Assembly: GCF_030811475.1 (NCBI RefSeq)
Contig: NZ_JAUSQV010000001.1
Coordinates: 124,001-188,000 of the forward strand
Direction of reading: 5' to 3'
From: Nakamurella flavida
GTDB taxonomy: Bacteria > Actinomycetota > Actinomycetes > Mycobacteriales > Nakamurellaceae
DNA length: 64,000 bases
Numbering within the stretch: the stretch's first letter is position 1; every line of letters begins with the position of its first letter. Below the pieces are notes generated by a model that made no database searches, had not been told where the DNA came from, and saw only the letters and a list, made by a program, of their open reading frames with translations. Position numbers and translations under genes: made by a program. Shown piece by piece: positions 9,110 to 18,372 of the stretch.

Positions 9110-9279
9110 CCCAAGTGATCGCACCACTCGACCCCTGGAGTCGGTAACGGTAGGCTCGGAGGAGCGCTGGTCGTGGTTGTAGAAGCCCCGTGACCTGCGC
9201 AAAGACAAGGTTTTCAGGTGTGGGCAGGGGTTCTCAAACTCTCTACGGAGGTCCACCAGCACCGTGTCGGCCGTACGGT

Positions 9280-10533
9280 TCAACGGCGTCGCAGCACCAG
9301 CACCGTGACGTCTGCGGCGCTCCCGCGCCGGCGGGCCAGGGCCCGGACCCGGTCCAGCACGTCGTGCGCACGGTCGGCCCCGCGGACCAGCGTCTCCACG
9401 TGGCCCAGGCTCGCCAGGGTGCCGTCGTAGAGACCGAGCAGTCCCTCGGTGAACACGACGAGCGAGTCCCCCGGAGCCAGTCGCCTCGTCCAGGACGTCC
9501 AGCTGGGGCGGTCGCCGATGCCGAGCGGCAACGCATGGGTGGCCAGGTGCTCCGTCGTCCCGTCGGCCCGGGCCAGCAGGGCCAGCCCGTGGCCGGCGTC
9601 GGCAACGCTGATCTCGCCGTCGGTGGTCAGGCGTCCGGCGATGAGGGTCGCGAACGTCGAGGTGGCGGCCAGATCGGCGGCCACCACGTCGGCGGCGGAG
9701 GCCAGGGTCGCGGCGGGGTCGTCCCGGTCCGGGGTGCCGTGCGCGCGCAGCGCACCGCGCAGTCCGGCGGCGACGACCGCGGTGGCGGCCGGCGACCCCA
9801 TCACGTCCACGACCGACCACCCCACGGCGGTCGGTGTGCCGGCATCGCGGGCGGGATACCAGTCGAAGAACCCCGCACCCTGTCCGCCGGCCAGCACGGA
9901 TGCGGCCGCGAGGTCGTAGCCCGGGAGCGACGGAGCGCACCGGGGAAGGAGGTCGGCGTGCACCCGGGTGGCGGCCGATCGGCTCGCTGCGCGGCCGATC
10001 TCCTGTTCCACCCACCCCGCGATCTCGTCGAGGAGCAGCAGATGGGCATCACTGAGGAGGCGGATCCGGGTGTCGCGCAGCGACAGCACGCCGACCGGGC
10101 GCCCGTCGTCGTCGAGCAGGCGGCGGCCGGCGAAGAAGCGCACCGACGATGCACCGACCACCGAGCGGTGACGGGCGAAGCGGGGATCGGCGCGGGCGTC
10201 GGGCACCAGCACCACCGCCGCGCTGTCCAGGGTGGCCCGCTGGAACACGTCGTGGTCGACCGGGCCACCGGTACGCCCGCGGGGGCTGTGCAGGGCGATG
10301 GACACCATCGGGACGTCGAACACGCGCCGGGCCAGGCGGGTCAACCGATCGAGCTCGTCGTCCGGGGTCACCGCATCGGTCGGACCCGCTGAGGCGGAAC
10401 GGAGCGGGGAGCGGCTCCCGTCGGCCACTCCCCGGGGTGCCGACGGACCCGACGGACCCGACCGCGCCGGTCGTCCCGGCCGCCCGCCGTCGACGAGCGT
10501 CAGCGGCCGGGCCGCAGTTCCCTCCAGCGACAT
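9280..10533 (-). CDS. GAF-domain PP2C-type (SpoIIE-like) serine phosphatase
   Basis: A 417-residue regulatory phosphatase. Residues about 55-180 form a GAF-like sensor (LARRVFDVPMVSIAL; FFAGRRLLDDDGRPVGVLSLRD), and residues about 195-415 form a PPM/SpoIIE domain with the metal-binding and core motifs GGQGAGFFDWY, VVDVMGSPAATAV, VADAGHGLALL and VVFTEGLLGLYD. Some canonical acidic residues are altered (AGHG instead of AGHN), so activity is likely but unproven. Members of this group usually dephosphorylate anti-anti-sigma factors in stress pathways. The ATG at 10533 is preferred over the one at 10539 because the GAGGGG site then has a six-base spacer. No partner anti-sigma gene is next to it. 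Confidence 0.85.
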   Translation of the reverse strand: MSLEGTAARPLTLVDGGRPGRPARSGPSGPSAPRGVADGSRSPLRSASAGPTDAVTPDDELDRLTRLARRVFDVPMVSIALHSPRGRTGGPVDHDVFQRATLDSAAVVLVPDARADPRFARHRSVVGASSVRFFAGRRLLDDDGRPVGVLSLRDTRIRLLSDAHLLLLDEIAGWVEQEIGRAASRSAATRVHADLLPRCAPSLPGYDLAAASVLAGGQGAGFFDWYPARDAGTPTAVGWSVVDVMGSPAATAVVAAGLRGALRAHGTPDRDDPAATLASAADVVAADLAATSTFATLIAGRLTTDGEISVADAGHGLALLARADGTTEHLATHALPLGIGDRPSWTSWTRRLAPGDSLVVFTEGLLGLYDGTLASLGHVETLVRGADRAHDVLDRVRALARRRGSAADVTVLVLRRR

Positions 10534-10710
10534 GCTCATCCCCTCGTGCTCGACGACATGCCCGACGGAGTCGAACGCACAGTAGTCAGATCGCTACTCT
10601 AGGCGAACGTCAGAACGCGTCAAGGAGGTGGAGGCGGACGGGGAGGACGTCACCCGACCGTGTCGTCAGGGCACCGGTGCGGCGAGGGGACGACCCTCGG
10701 GGCCGCCGGG

Positions 10711-11124
10711 TCAGAGGATGATCAGCTGCGCGGTCTGTGCGTCGAGCAGTGCCTTGAGCAGCTGGGTCGGATCGGAGTAGAGCTGGAACGGCAGTGCGTG
10801 CGAGTGGAACTGGGTGGCACTCCACCGTTCGAGGTGCACCTTCGTCCGACCGTCCACGGTGGCCATGGCCATCGAGTCCGACACGTCGATGTCGACCTTC
10901 TTGCCGCGATGGACGAAGGACTTCCGGACGGTTCCGGGGCCCATCGCGGAGTGGTCCATGCCCGACATGCCGGCCATGCCCGAGCTGTCGGCCCCGGCCG
11001 GTGCGACCGGGTCGACCGTGGACGGGGAGGTCGCACTGGCCGACTGCACCAGGGTCTCGGAGCCGAGCAGGGTCAGGGCGGCGACGGCTCCGCCGCCGGT
11101 CAGGAACAGTCGACGACTGGCCAT
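10711..11124 (-). CDS. melC1: Tyrosinase cofactor (copper chaperone) MelC1, Tat-exported
   Basis: A 137-residue MelC1-type partner that delivers copper to apo-tyrosinase and carries it out of the cell. The N-terminus is a Tat signal (SRRLFLTGGG then a hydrophobic run ending ASA, cleavage near residue 31). A Met/His-rich stretch (GMAGMSGMDHSAMGPG, about residues 49-64) looks like a copper-binding segment. The C-terminal half (VHLERWSATQFHSHALPFQLYSD) matches the MelC1 caddie fold. The ATG at 11124 has GAGGAGAG six bases upstream; a longer frame to 11193 has no such site. It is second in the operon, behind the tyrosinase gene, opposite to the Streptomyces order. Confidence 0.88.
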   Translation of the reverse strand: MASRRLFLTGGGAVAALTLLGSETLVQSASATSPSTVDPVAPAGADSSGMAGMSGMDHSAMGPGTVRKSFVHRGKKVDIDVSDSMAMATVDGRTKVHLERWSATQFHSHALPFQLYSDPTQLLKALLDAQTAQLIIL

Positions 11125-11226
11125 GGTGATCTCTCCTCGGGAACGGGCGGTGACGGCAGGGGACGAACGGGGACGGCGCGCGCCGGGGACCATCTGTCCC
11201 GGGCGCCGGTCACGCAGGACACGCGG

Positions 11227-12132
11227 TCACGCGTAGCGGTAGCCCAGGCGGGCGAAGTCGCCGATGTCCTGGACGGACGCCGGCGTGGTGTCCGTCGTCA
11301 GCAGGCCCTGCATCGCATCGGTGGCCCGGATGCCCACCGGGCCGTCCGCACCGGGCAGGTAGGGCCGTCGCGGGGAGGCGGCGTTCTGCCACTGCCACCA
11401 CAGCCGGTCCACGTTCGCGTGGTGCAACCAGAACGTCGGGTCGTTCGGGGAGGTGCCGGCCGTCATGTCGCCACCGATGTAGCGGTGCACCTGGTTGTGC
11501 ATCCGCGGGCCGGACGTCCAGCCCTCCATCCGACCGCGGAAGCTGTTGGTGATCGAGTTGTACGGCGCGACGTCGTAGGTGGTGTACGACAGGGTGTCGG
11601 CCAGCTGCGCCTCGTTGGGGAGCGTGGTCACCGCGCTCTGCGGGTCCCGGCCCATCCGGCGGATGATGCCCGGCGTCGACCGGAGCGAGAACCCGGTGGT
11701 CGTGTAGTTGTAGAGGACGGCCTTCCAGTCCTTGAACGGGCCGGTCGTCACCCGGTCGCCGTTGGCGGGATCACCGTCCGGACCCCAGTAGTTCGCGGTC
11801 CACAGGACCGACTTCTTCGGGTTGCCACCGTTCAGCGTGGTGGCGGTCTCCCACTTCCAGTACGGCAACCCGGTGATGGTGGGATCGACCTTCATCAGCG
11901 CCGTCTCGAACTCCCAGGCGAAGGCCCGGTGCCACGGCAGGAAGATCGGGCTGTTGTGGGCGGCGTTGCTGTACGAGCCGGCCGGGACGACGATCATCAT
12001 CGCGCGCATGTGGCGCTTGATGAACTCGTCGTACTGACCGGAGGTCTTCAGGACGTTGATCGCCGTGGTGATGCGCTGAACCTGGGCCAGGGGGAGGTTG
12101 AGCAGGTTCGGGCGTACTCGCAGCGTGGCCAT
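11227..12132 (-). CDS. melC2: Tyrosinase (polyphenol oxidase), type 3 copper enzyme
   Basis: A 301-residue tyrosinase that hydroxylates monophenols and oxidises o-diphenols to quinones, the first step of melanin formation. The CuA site His residues lie in KRHMRAMM, AAHNSPIFLPWHRAF; the CuB site in MHNQVHRY and DPTFWLHHANVDRLWW. The length and motifs fit bacterial tyrosinases (about 270-300 aa). There is no signal peptide, so export would depend on the Tat-bearing MelC1 partner encoded 102 bases downstream. The ATG at 12132 begins MATLRVR, which aligns with the family start; the much longer upstream frame has no coding character. Confidence 0.93.
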   Translation of the reverse strand: MATLRVRPNLLNLPLAQVQRITTAINVLKTSGQYDEFIKRHMRAMMIVVPAGSYSNAAHNSPIFLPWHRAFAWEFETALMKVDPTITGLPYWKWETATTLNGGNPKKSVLWTANYWGPDGDPANGDRVTTGPFKDWKAVLYNYTTTGFSLRSTPGIIRRMGRDPQSAVTTLPNEAQLADTLSYTTYDVAPYNSITNSFRGRMEGWTSGPRMHNQVHRYIGGDMTAGTSPNDPTFWLHHANVDRLWWQWQNAASPRRPYLPGADGPVGIRATDAMQGLLTTDTTPASVQDIGDFARLGYRYA

Positions 12133-12881
12133 CGTGTCCGTTCTCTGGTGGGTCGGCAGGTCGGTCCGTGTCCGACGGCCGGTGACCGTCGGGCCGGGCG
12201 GGGCGACGGGCGCCCCGTCTCCGGAGGCCGCCCCCGACGACGACGGTGTTCCCCGGGGCGGCGCCGATCGGGAAGCACGTCCGGCGGAGCCGGCCGGGTG
12301 AGCGGCGGACCCAGTATCGACCGGCCCCCCGGACGTGTAAAGCGGTCCACCGATGGGGTGGCACCCCGGGGGCGCCCGTGCCCTCGGTGATCCTCGGTGC
12401 ACACGGAAGGACGACAGGAGCACCGCATCCGGGGTCCGGAGGCCGGTCGGTACCACCCGGACGCCATGGGCGGCACAGCCGGACCGCACCGGTGGCCCCG
12501 ACCGGCCGCGGCCGAGCGGGTCATTCTCACCGGCGACCCGACGTGGCCGCACTGCGCGGTCCGACTCCGTCGTCCCGGTGGGCCTGGACAGCCGTTGTCC
12601 GGCAACCGATCTCGCTGTCGACCCCGGACGGGGTCGGGCCCCCGGGCCACCGGGTCCGGGACGGTAGGGATGCGCCGGACAGGCCCGTCGCCGCGCCCGG
12701 CCCCGGATGTCCCGGTCGGTGCGGTGGCGGCCTCCGGGGGTCGTCCGAGCGCACCGGAGACCTGGTGCGGGAGCGTCGCTCCCGTCACGAGGACATGGCG
12801 GGGAGCACACCGGTGACCTGCATCACCGACGGTCGTCCGGGCCGCGCGGGCGGCCGTGGCAGAGCCCGGGGTGAGAGACGA
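12133..12881. other. Non-coding stretch upstream of tyrosinase operon
   Basis: About 750 bases with open frames on both strands, as expected at this GC content. Their translations are Pro/Arg/Gly-rich without any motif, and none has a ribosome site in a good place. It presumably contains the promoter of melC2-melC1, but I cannot point to a clear -10/-35 pair. No RNA gene or repeat seen. Confidence 0.6.
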
Positions 12882-12916
12882 CTCAGGCCGTACCGAGGAG
12901 ATCGGTACGGCCTGAG
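12882..12916 (-). terminator. Hairpin terminator downstream of tRNA-Arg
   Basis: A perfect 15-bp stem (12882-12896 with 12902-12916) and a five-base loop, starting 28 bases after the 3' end of tRNA-Arg on the minus strand. There is no U-tract, as is common for actinobacterial terminators. It would also shield the tRNA from the region to the left. Confidence 0.75.
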
Positions 12917-12944
12917 GTCTGGCGCGCTGTGCGGCACCGTGTGG

Positions 12945-13016
12945 TGCCCCCGGCAGGATTCGAACCTGCGCACCCGCCTCCGGAGGGCGGTGCTCTATCC
13001 CCTGAGCTACGGGGGC
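12945..13016 (-). tRNA. tRNA-Arg (anticodon CCG)
   Basis: Folds as a full 72-base cloverleaf on the minus strand: seven-base acceptor stem GCCCCCG/CGGGGGC, D arm GCTC/GAGC, anticodon stem CCGCC/GGCGG with loop CTCCGGA (anticodon CCG after the invariant T), four-base variable loop, T arm GCAGG/CCTGC with loop TTCGAAT, discriminator A. CCA is not encoded. It reads CGG arginine codons. Confidence 0.97.
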
Positions 13017-13088
13017 GCGGGTTGCAACACTACCGCACCCCCGACGCCCGATCCGCCAGGCGGGGGCACCCGCGGGACCGTCGCACGG

Positions 13089-13889
13089 TCAGGGTGCCGG
13101 GAGGGGGGAGGCGCCGCGCTGCGCCAACATCTGCGTCATCACGGCGATCTCGCTGGTCTGGGCCTGGAGCATCTGCGCGGCGAAGTTCCGGACCACCGGA
13201 GAGGAGGCGTGGGCGGCGCCGTCCTCCATCATCGCGGCACCACCCTGGTGGTGCCGGATCATCAGCTGCAGGAACATCACGTCGGACGCCTCGCCCCGCA
13301 GGGATTGCAGGGTCGCCATCTCGGCCGCGGTGGCCATGCCCGGCATCGGCGCCGACGGGTCCGTCGGGACGAAGGTGCCCATGTCCATCCCCGCGTGACT
13401 CCCGCTCGTCATCCATCCCATGGCCGGCTCGCCGGTCACCTGCGGCAGCTGCCAGAGGGCCAGCCAGCCCTGCATCTGGCCGATCTGGGCGGTCTGGGTG
13501 GCGTCGATGTCGTAGGCCATGACGGCGATCTCGTCGTCGGTGGTGTGCTGCTCGGCGTAGTAGGCCATCAACGTGCCCTGCGTGTGGTGGACGATCATGT
13601 CGCGGGAGAAGCCGGCGTCGACCGAATCGGTGGACGGCACCGCGATACCGCCCGCCGGGGCCGCCGAGGAACCCCGCAGCGCCATCCCCGCGGTCGCCCC
13701 GACGAGCAGCAGGGACAGCGCGATCACGGCGAGCACCAGCGCCGTCCGGGTCTGCCCCCAGCCGGCGAGGACCGACCGACCGGACGGCCCGTCACCGGGT
13801 CGTCCGACCGCTCCCGGCGTGCCGTCGGCGTCCGGGTCGATCATCGCGGAGGGTTCCGTGGATTCGGTCGACGTGCGGGCCTCGGCCAT
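13089..13889 (-). CDS. DUF305 membrane-anchored protein, His/Met-rich
   Basis: A 266-residue protein with one N-terminal membrane anchor (about residues 50-70) and an outside DUF305 ferritin-like helical domain. It shows the paired DUF305 signatures HHTQG...MAYYA (about 100-110) and RHHQGGAAMM (about 213-222), plus Met-rich GMDMG and PMPGMAT segments. DUF305 proteins are often linked with copper resistance operons; a metal-binding role is inferred. It starts one base after the stop of the DUF3105 gene, so the two are almost certainly co-translated. tRNA-Arg follows 72 bases downstream on the same strand. Confidence 0.88.
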   Translation of the reverse strand: MAEARTSTESTEPSAMIDPDADGTPGAVGRPGDGPSGRSVLAGWGQTRTALVLAVIALSLLLVGATAGMALRGSSAAPAGGIAVPSTDSVDAGFSRDMIVHHTQGTLMAYYAEQHTTDDEIAVMAYDIDATQTAQIGQMQGWLALWQLPQVTGEPAMGWMTSGSHAGMDMGTFVPTDPSAPMPGMATAAEMATLQSLRGEASDVMFLQLMIRHHQGGAAMMEDGAAHASSPVVRNFAAQMLQAQTSEIAVMTQMLAQRGASPLPAP

Positions 13890-13890
13890 C

Positions 13891-14844
13891 TCAGGATCCG
13901 GAGGTCGCCGGAGCCGACTCGGTGGCGGCCGGGCTCTGCGCGCCGCTGGTCGGGTCGGTGGCCGGGCTGGTGGGCGCCGCGGTCGGGGTGGCGGCGTCGG
14001 TGGCCGCGGGCTCGTCGGTGGCCGTGGTTAGACCGGCACCGTCCATCGGCACGGCATCGGCGTCACGGGGCGAACCGTCGAACGCCGGGGGGTTGGCGGT
14101 GTCGAAGGACGGCTGCGAGCAGGTCGCGCCGATCTCGGGGTACGTGTACGGGTTCAGGCGCAGCGCGGTGATGAACTGCTTGACCCGCTCGTCCGACGCG
14201 GAGTCGACCTTGAGCTGATGTCCCCAGGACTGCAGCGAGACGGGGGTGTCCAGGTTCGGGTACGGGGACAGGGTGATGTACGTCTGCCCCTCGACCAGGC
14301 CCTTGAGGACATCGAGATCACCGGCGGCGATGGTGTCCGGGTTGTAGGTGATCCAGACCGCACCGTGCTCCATGGTGTGGACCATGTTCTCGTCGCGCAC
14401 GGGGACGGCGTAGACGACGCCGTTGCAGGCGGCCCAGATCGCGTCGTGCGGTCCGCCGACCGGGGGGAAGCGGTCGTAGGCGACCCGCTGGGTCGGGGAG
14501 ACGTGCAGGGCGGCCTTGTAGTCGGTGTACGACAGGGCGCCGTTCTCGTCCGTGGTGGAGGCGCCGACGAAGATCCCCTGGATCGCCGTGGACGGGTCCT
14601 TGTTCTCCGCCGTCGGGATGAACGGCTGGACCGCGGCGGTGGCCGCCTCGTTCTCCCGGTTCTTGGACAGCACCACGGTGAAGATCCCCGCGGCGAGGCC
14701 GACGATGACCACGACCGCGATGATCGTCAGCCAGGGCAGGCCCTGGCGCTTCGAGATCAGCGGGCTGGAGGAGGAACGACGCTTCTTGGCGGACTTGCCG
14801 CTGGCCATCATGAAAGGAGCACCCTCGTCGGTCGGATCGGTCAT
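13891..14844 (-). CDS. DUF3105 membrane protein, operon partner of DUF305
   Basis: A DUF3105 protein: basic N-terminus (KSAKKRRSSSS), one membrane anchor (ITIIAVVVIV region, about residues 38-60), then the DUF3105 domain with GGPHDAIWAACNGVVY and MVHTMEHGAVWITY (His-rich signatures about 115-155), and a Thr/Ala/Pro-rich tail of about 70 residues facing outside. DUF3105-DUF305 pairs are common in Actinobacteria, and the biochemical role is unknown to me. The ATG at 14844 is chosen; an ATG at 14811 (MMASGK) is possible because neither has a strong ribosome site. Divergent from argS with about 200 bases between. Confidence 0.82.
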   Translation of the reverse strand: MTDPTDEGAPFMMASGKSAKKRRSSSSPLISKRQGLPWLTIIAVVVIVGLAAGIFTVVLSKNRENEAATAAVQPFIPTAENKDPSTAIQGIFVGASTTDENGALSYTDYKAALHVSPTQRVAYDRFPPVGGPHDAIWAACNGVVYAVPVRDENMVHTMEHGAVWITYNPDTIAAGDLDVLKGLVEGQTYITLSPYPNLDTPVSLQSWGHQLKVDSASDERVKQFITALRLNPYTYPEIGATCSQPSFDTANPPAFDGSPRDADAVPMDGAGLTTATDEPAATDAATPTAAPTSPATDPTSGAQSPAATESAPATSGS

Positions 14845-15042
14845 TCGGTTCGGACACTGCGCGTCCCGGGCCCGCGCCGGAGGCGGGATCACCCGTCACC
14901 GTGGGACACGAGAACGGCGCTCACCTGCGCGGATGCGCGCCGAACGTGGAGTGTACGGGCCGAATCGGTGGTCAGGATGTGAGCGCGGGGCGTCGATCCG
15001 GGGCTCCGGCGGCCGGTGGTCGGCGGGAGCCCGGGCCTTTCC

Positions 15043-15048
15043 TAGACT
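15043..15048 (+). promoter_or_regulatory. -10 box of argS, leaderless transcript predicted
   Basis: TAGACT ends six bases before the GTG start of argS at 15055, so transcription should begin at or next to the start codon. No ribosome site precedes the GTG, consistent with a leaderless mRNA. Confidence 0.7.
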
Positions 15049-15054
15049 GGTCGG

Positions 15055-16707
15055 GTGAATCCCGCCCAACTTCTCGAGGCCCTGCGGGCTGCGCTCGTCG
15101 CGGCCGTCGACGCCGGCGACCTGCAGGCCGACGCCACCGTCGAGATCGTGGTGGACCGGCCCCGTAACCGCGACCACGGCGACTACGCCACCCCCCTGGC
15201 CCTGAAGCTGGCCAAGTCCTCCGGTCGCCCGCCGCGGGAGATCGCCGCCGTGCTGGCGCGACGGTTGGAGAGCACCCCGGGCATCGCCCGCACCGACATC
15301 GCCGGCCCCGGGTTCCTGAACATCACCCTGGACGTGTCGGCCGCCGGTGCGCTCGTCGGGGAGATCGTCCGGGCCGGCGCTGCCTACGGGTCCGGCACGG
15401 CCATGGCCGGGCGATCGGTCAACCTGGAGTTCGTCTCGGCCAACCCCACCGGCCCGGTGCACATCGGCGGGGCCCGCTGGGCCGCCGTGGGCGACGCGCT
15501 GGGGCGGGTGCTGACCGCCCAGGGCGCGACCGTCACCCGCGAGTACTACTTCAACGACGCCGGCGCCCAGATCGACCGGTTCGGCCGGTCCCTGGTCGCC
15601 GCCGCGCGGGGGGAGGACGCCCCGGAGGACGGGTACGCCGGCGAGTACATCACCGAGATCGCCGCGGCCATCACCGCCGAACACCCCGAGGCCCCGGGGC
15701 TGCCGGACGACGAGGCGCTGGCGCTGTACCGGCGGGCCGGGGTGGACCGGATGTTCGCCGGGATCAAGGCCACGCTGCACGAGTTCCGCACCGATTTCGA
15801 CGTCTACTTCCACGAGGACTCGCTGCACGCCAGCGGCGCCGTCACCGCGGCGGTGGCCCGGCTCACCGACTCCGGGCATCTCTACGCGAAGGACGGCGCC
15901 TGGTGGCTGCGGTCCACCGAGTACGGCGACGACAAGGACCGGGTGGTCGTCAAGAGCGACGGCGACCCGGCCTACATCGCCGGCGACCTCGCCTACTTCC
16001 TGGACAAGCGCTCACGGGGCTTCGACCTGTGCATCTACATGCTCGGCGCCGACCACCACGGGTACATCGCCCGGCTCAAGGCCGCGGCCGCGGCCTTCGG
16101 TGACGATCCGGCCGTCGTCGAGGTGCTCATCGGCCAGCTGGTCAACCTGGTCCGCGACGGTCAGCCGCTGCGGATGTCCAAGCGGGCCGGCACCGTCATC
16201 ACCCTCGACGACCTGATCGACGCCCTCGGGGTGGATGCCGCCCGCTACTCCCTGATCCGGTACTCGGTGGACACCACGCTGGACCTGGACCTGGATCTGT
16301 GGACCCGGCAGACCAGCGACAACCCGGTCTTCTACGTCCAGTACGCGCACGCCCGGCTCTGCTCGCTGGCCCGCAGCGCTGCCGATCTCGGGATCGAGCT
16401 GGGGGACTGCTACGACCCGGCCCTGCTGGACACGGCCCGGGAGTCCGAGCTCATCGCCCTGCTCGCGGCGTATCCCCAGGTGCTCCGGTCCGCCGCCGAT
16501 CTGCGCGAACCGCACCGGGTCTCCCGTTACCTGGAGGACCTGGCGTCGGGCTACCACAAGTTCTACGACTCCGTCCGGGTGCTGCCGATGGGCGACGCCG
16601 ACCCGGACGACTCCACGGTGGCCCGGCTCTGGCTGTGCCGGGCGACCCGCCGGGTGCTGGCCAACGGGCTGGCCGTGCTGGGTGTCAGCGCCCCGGAACG
16701 GATGTGA
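15055..16707 (+). CDS. argS: Arginyl-tRNA synthetase
   Basis: Class I synthetase of 550 aa that charges tRNA-Arg in the cytoplasm. Order: Arg-S N-terminal domain (residues 1-85), catalytic Rossmann fold with the HIGH-type motif GPVHIGG (about 139-145) and [16 protein letters not shown] context, a KMSKS-type loop RMSKRAG (about 379), and the DALR anticodon-binding domain (about 430-550, [13 protein letters not shown] at its start). The GTG start is supported by the -10 box directly in front. It heads the lysA-thr cluster, as in mycobacteria. The gene for one of its substrates, tRNA-Arg(CCG), lies about 2 kb away. Confidence 0.97.
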   Translation: MNPAQLLEALRAALVAAVDAGDLQADATVEIVVDRPRNRDHGDYATPLALKLAKSSGRPPREIAAVLARRLESTPGIARTDIAGPGFLNITLDVSAAGALVGEIVRAGAAYGSGTAMAGRSVNLEFVSANPTGPVHIGGARWAAVGDALGRVLTAQGATVTREYYFNDAGAQIDRFGRSLVAAARGEDAPEDGYAGEYITEIAAAITAEHPEAPGLPDDEALALYRRAGVDRMFAGIKATLHEFRTDFDVYFHEDSLHASGAVTAAVARLTDSGHLYAKDGAWWLRSTEYGDDKDRVVVKSDGDPAYIAGDLAYFLDKRSRGFDLCIYMLGADHHGYIARLKAAAAAFGDDPAVVEVLIGQLVNLVRDGQPLRMSKRAGTVITLDDLIDALGVDAARYSLIRYSVDTTLDLDLDLWTRQTSDNPVFYVQYAHARLCSLARSAADLGIELGDCYDPALLDTARESELIALLAAYPQVLRSAADLREPHRVSRYLEDLASGYHKFYDSVRVLPMGDADPDDSTVARLWLCRATRRVLANGLAVLGVSAPERM

Positions 16708-16747
16708 CGGCGTGAGGGCCCATCCCGCCGGACCCCGCTCGGGGGAG

Positions 16748-18142
16748 ATGCACGCCGATCGTCCCGCCGACGGCGCTCCCGCCGACCTCTCGACCCTGCA
16801 CCCCGCCGTCTGGCCGCGGAACGCCACCCGCAACGCCGACGGTGCGCTCACCCTGGCCGGCAACGACGTCCGCGACCTCGCCGCGGAGCACGGCACCCCG
16901 CTGATGGCCCTGGACGAGGCCGACTTCCGGTCACGGTGCCGGGACTTCGCCGACGCCTTCGGGCGCGCCGACGCCGTGCACTACGCGGGCAAGGCCTTCC
17001 TGTGCGGCGAGGTGGTCCGCTGGCTGGCCGACGAGGGACTGTCCCTGGACGTGTGCACCGGCGGGGAGCTGGCCCTCGCGCTCCGCGCCGGCTTCCCGGC
17101 CGAGCGGATCGCCCTGCACGGTTCCAACAAGTCCGCCGCCGAGCTGGCGGCGGCGACGCAGGCCGGCATCGGCGGCATCGTGGTCGATTCGTTCGACGAG
17201 ATCGGCCGTCTGGCCGCGCTCGCCGAGGAGCGGGAGCGCCCCGGCGCCCACCGGCACGGCGAACCGATCCCCGTGCTGATCCGGGTCACCGTCGGCGTGG
17301 AGGCGCACACCCACGAGTTCATCGCCACCGCCCACGAGGACCAGAAGTTCGGCTTCTCGCTGAGTTCCGGCGACGCGGCGGAGGCCGTCCGTCGGATCGT
17401 GGCGTGCGGCGGCCTGCGCCTCATCGGGCTGCACTCGCACATCGGGTCGCAGATCTTCGACCCGGCGGGCTTCGAGGTGGCGGCCCACCGGGTGGTCGGC
17501 CTGCTCCGCCGCGTGCTCGAGGACCACCCCGAGCTGACGGACACGCTGACCGTGCTCGACCTCGGCGGCGGTCTGGGCATCGCCTACACCCCGGCCGACG
17601 ACCCGCCCGCGGTCGACGCGATGGCGAAGTCGTTGCAGGACATCGTGAGTCGGGAGTGCCAGCTCGCCGGGCTGGTCGTGCCCTCGGTGGTCGTCGAACC
17701 GGGCCGGGCCATCGCCGGGCCCGGCACGGTCACCGTCTACGAGGTCGGGACCATCAAGGAGGTCGTGCTCGACGGCGGCCTGGTCCGCCGGTACGTCTCG
17801 GTGGACGGCGGCATGAGCGACAACATCCGCACCGCGCTGTACGACGCCGACTACACCGTCACGCTGGCCTCCCGCTCCTCCGACGCCCCGCCGGCCCTGA
17901 GTCGGGTGGTCGGCAAGCACTGCGAGAGCGGGGACATCGTCGTCCGCGACTGCTACCTTCCTGCCGACCTCGCGGTGGGGGACCTGCTCGCGGTCGCCGC
18001 GACCGGTGCCTACTGCTACGCCATGGCCAGCAGCTACAACCGCGTGCCCCGGCCGCCGGTGGTCGCGGTGGCCGACGGACGGTCCAGAACCGTGCTGCGC
18101 CGTGAGACCGACCTCGACCTGATGCTCCTGGAGACCTGGTGA
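16748..18142 (+). CDS. lysA: Diaminopimelate decarboxylase
   Basis: PLP enzyme that makes L-lysine from meso-diaminopimelate, the last step of lysine synthesis. The fold-III decarboxylase barrel includes [10 protein letters not shown] with the PLP lysine (about residue 80), HSHIGSQI, the glycine-rich phosphate loop [18 protein letters not shown], and the C-terminal HCESGD and GAYCY active-site segments. The ATG at 16748 gives 464 aa beginning near the VWPRNATR segment seen at the N-terminus of mycobacterial LysA; GTG at 16712 and ATG at 16682 (overlapping argS) are alternatives. The stop overlaps the next GTG by four bases. Confidence 0.96.
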   Translation: MHADRPADGAPADLSTLHPAVWPRNATRNADGALTLAGNDVRDLAAEHGTPLMALDEADFRSRCRDFADAFGRADAVHYAGKAFLCGEVVRWLADEGLSLDVCTGGELALALRAGFPAERIALHGSNKSAAELAAATQAGIGGIVVDSFDEIGRLAALAEERERPGAHRHGEPIPVLIRVTVGVEAHTHEFIATAHEDQKFGFSLSSGDAAEAVRRIVACGGLRLIGLHSHIGSQIFDPAGFEVAAHRVVGLLRRVLEDHPELTDTLTVLDLGGGLGIAYTPADDPPAVDAMAKSLQDIVSRECQLAGLVVPSVVVEPGRAIAGPGTVTVYEVGTIKEVVLDGGLVRRYVSVDGGMSDNIRTALYDADYTVTLASRSSDAPPALSRVVGKHCESGDIVVRDCYLPADLAVGDLLAVAATGAYCYAMASSYNRVPRPPVVAVADGRSRTVLRRETDLDLMLLETW

Positions 18143-18372
18143 CCACACCCCCCGGCGGCCCCGTGCCCGCCCGCAAGCAGCCCTCCCTCGTCCCCGGGGT
18201 GGTGCTGCTGGCGCTGGCCGGCGTCCTCATCGTGGTCGTGCTCGTCAAGCCCGACATGCCCGACTGGCTGCGGACGTCCATCGCCGTGCTCGCCGTCGTG
18301 GTGGTCATCGCCCTGCTGCTGTTCTCCTTCCGCCTCTTCCGGCTGACCACCCGACGCGGGAGCGGGGGGTGA
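18139..18372 (+). CDS. Small two-helix membrane protein between lysA and hom
   Basis: A 77-residue protein with two hydrophobic helices (about residues 18-37 and 46-67) joined by a short loop KPDMPDW, and a basic C-terminus ([13 protein letters not shown]). It overlaps lysA and hom by four bases (GTGA) at both ends, so it must be made together with the lysine/threonine enzymes. I do not recognise a family. A membrane-located accessory of amino acid synthesis or export is a speculation from context only. Confidence 0.7.
   Translation: MTTPPGGPVPARKQPSLVPGVVLLALAGVLIVVVLVKPDMPDWLRTSIAVLAVVVVIALLLFSFRLFRLTTRRGSGG

Noticed and set aside
9115-9280. tRNA-derived attachment site at the right end of the element
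   Set aside because: I could not fold a tRNA 3' end or find a direct repeat partner within the window.
12397-12816. A 139-codon plus-strand frame in the gap upstream of the tyrosinase gene
   Set aside because: Composition is Pro/Arg/Gly-rich with no motif, no ribosome site and no sign of a family.
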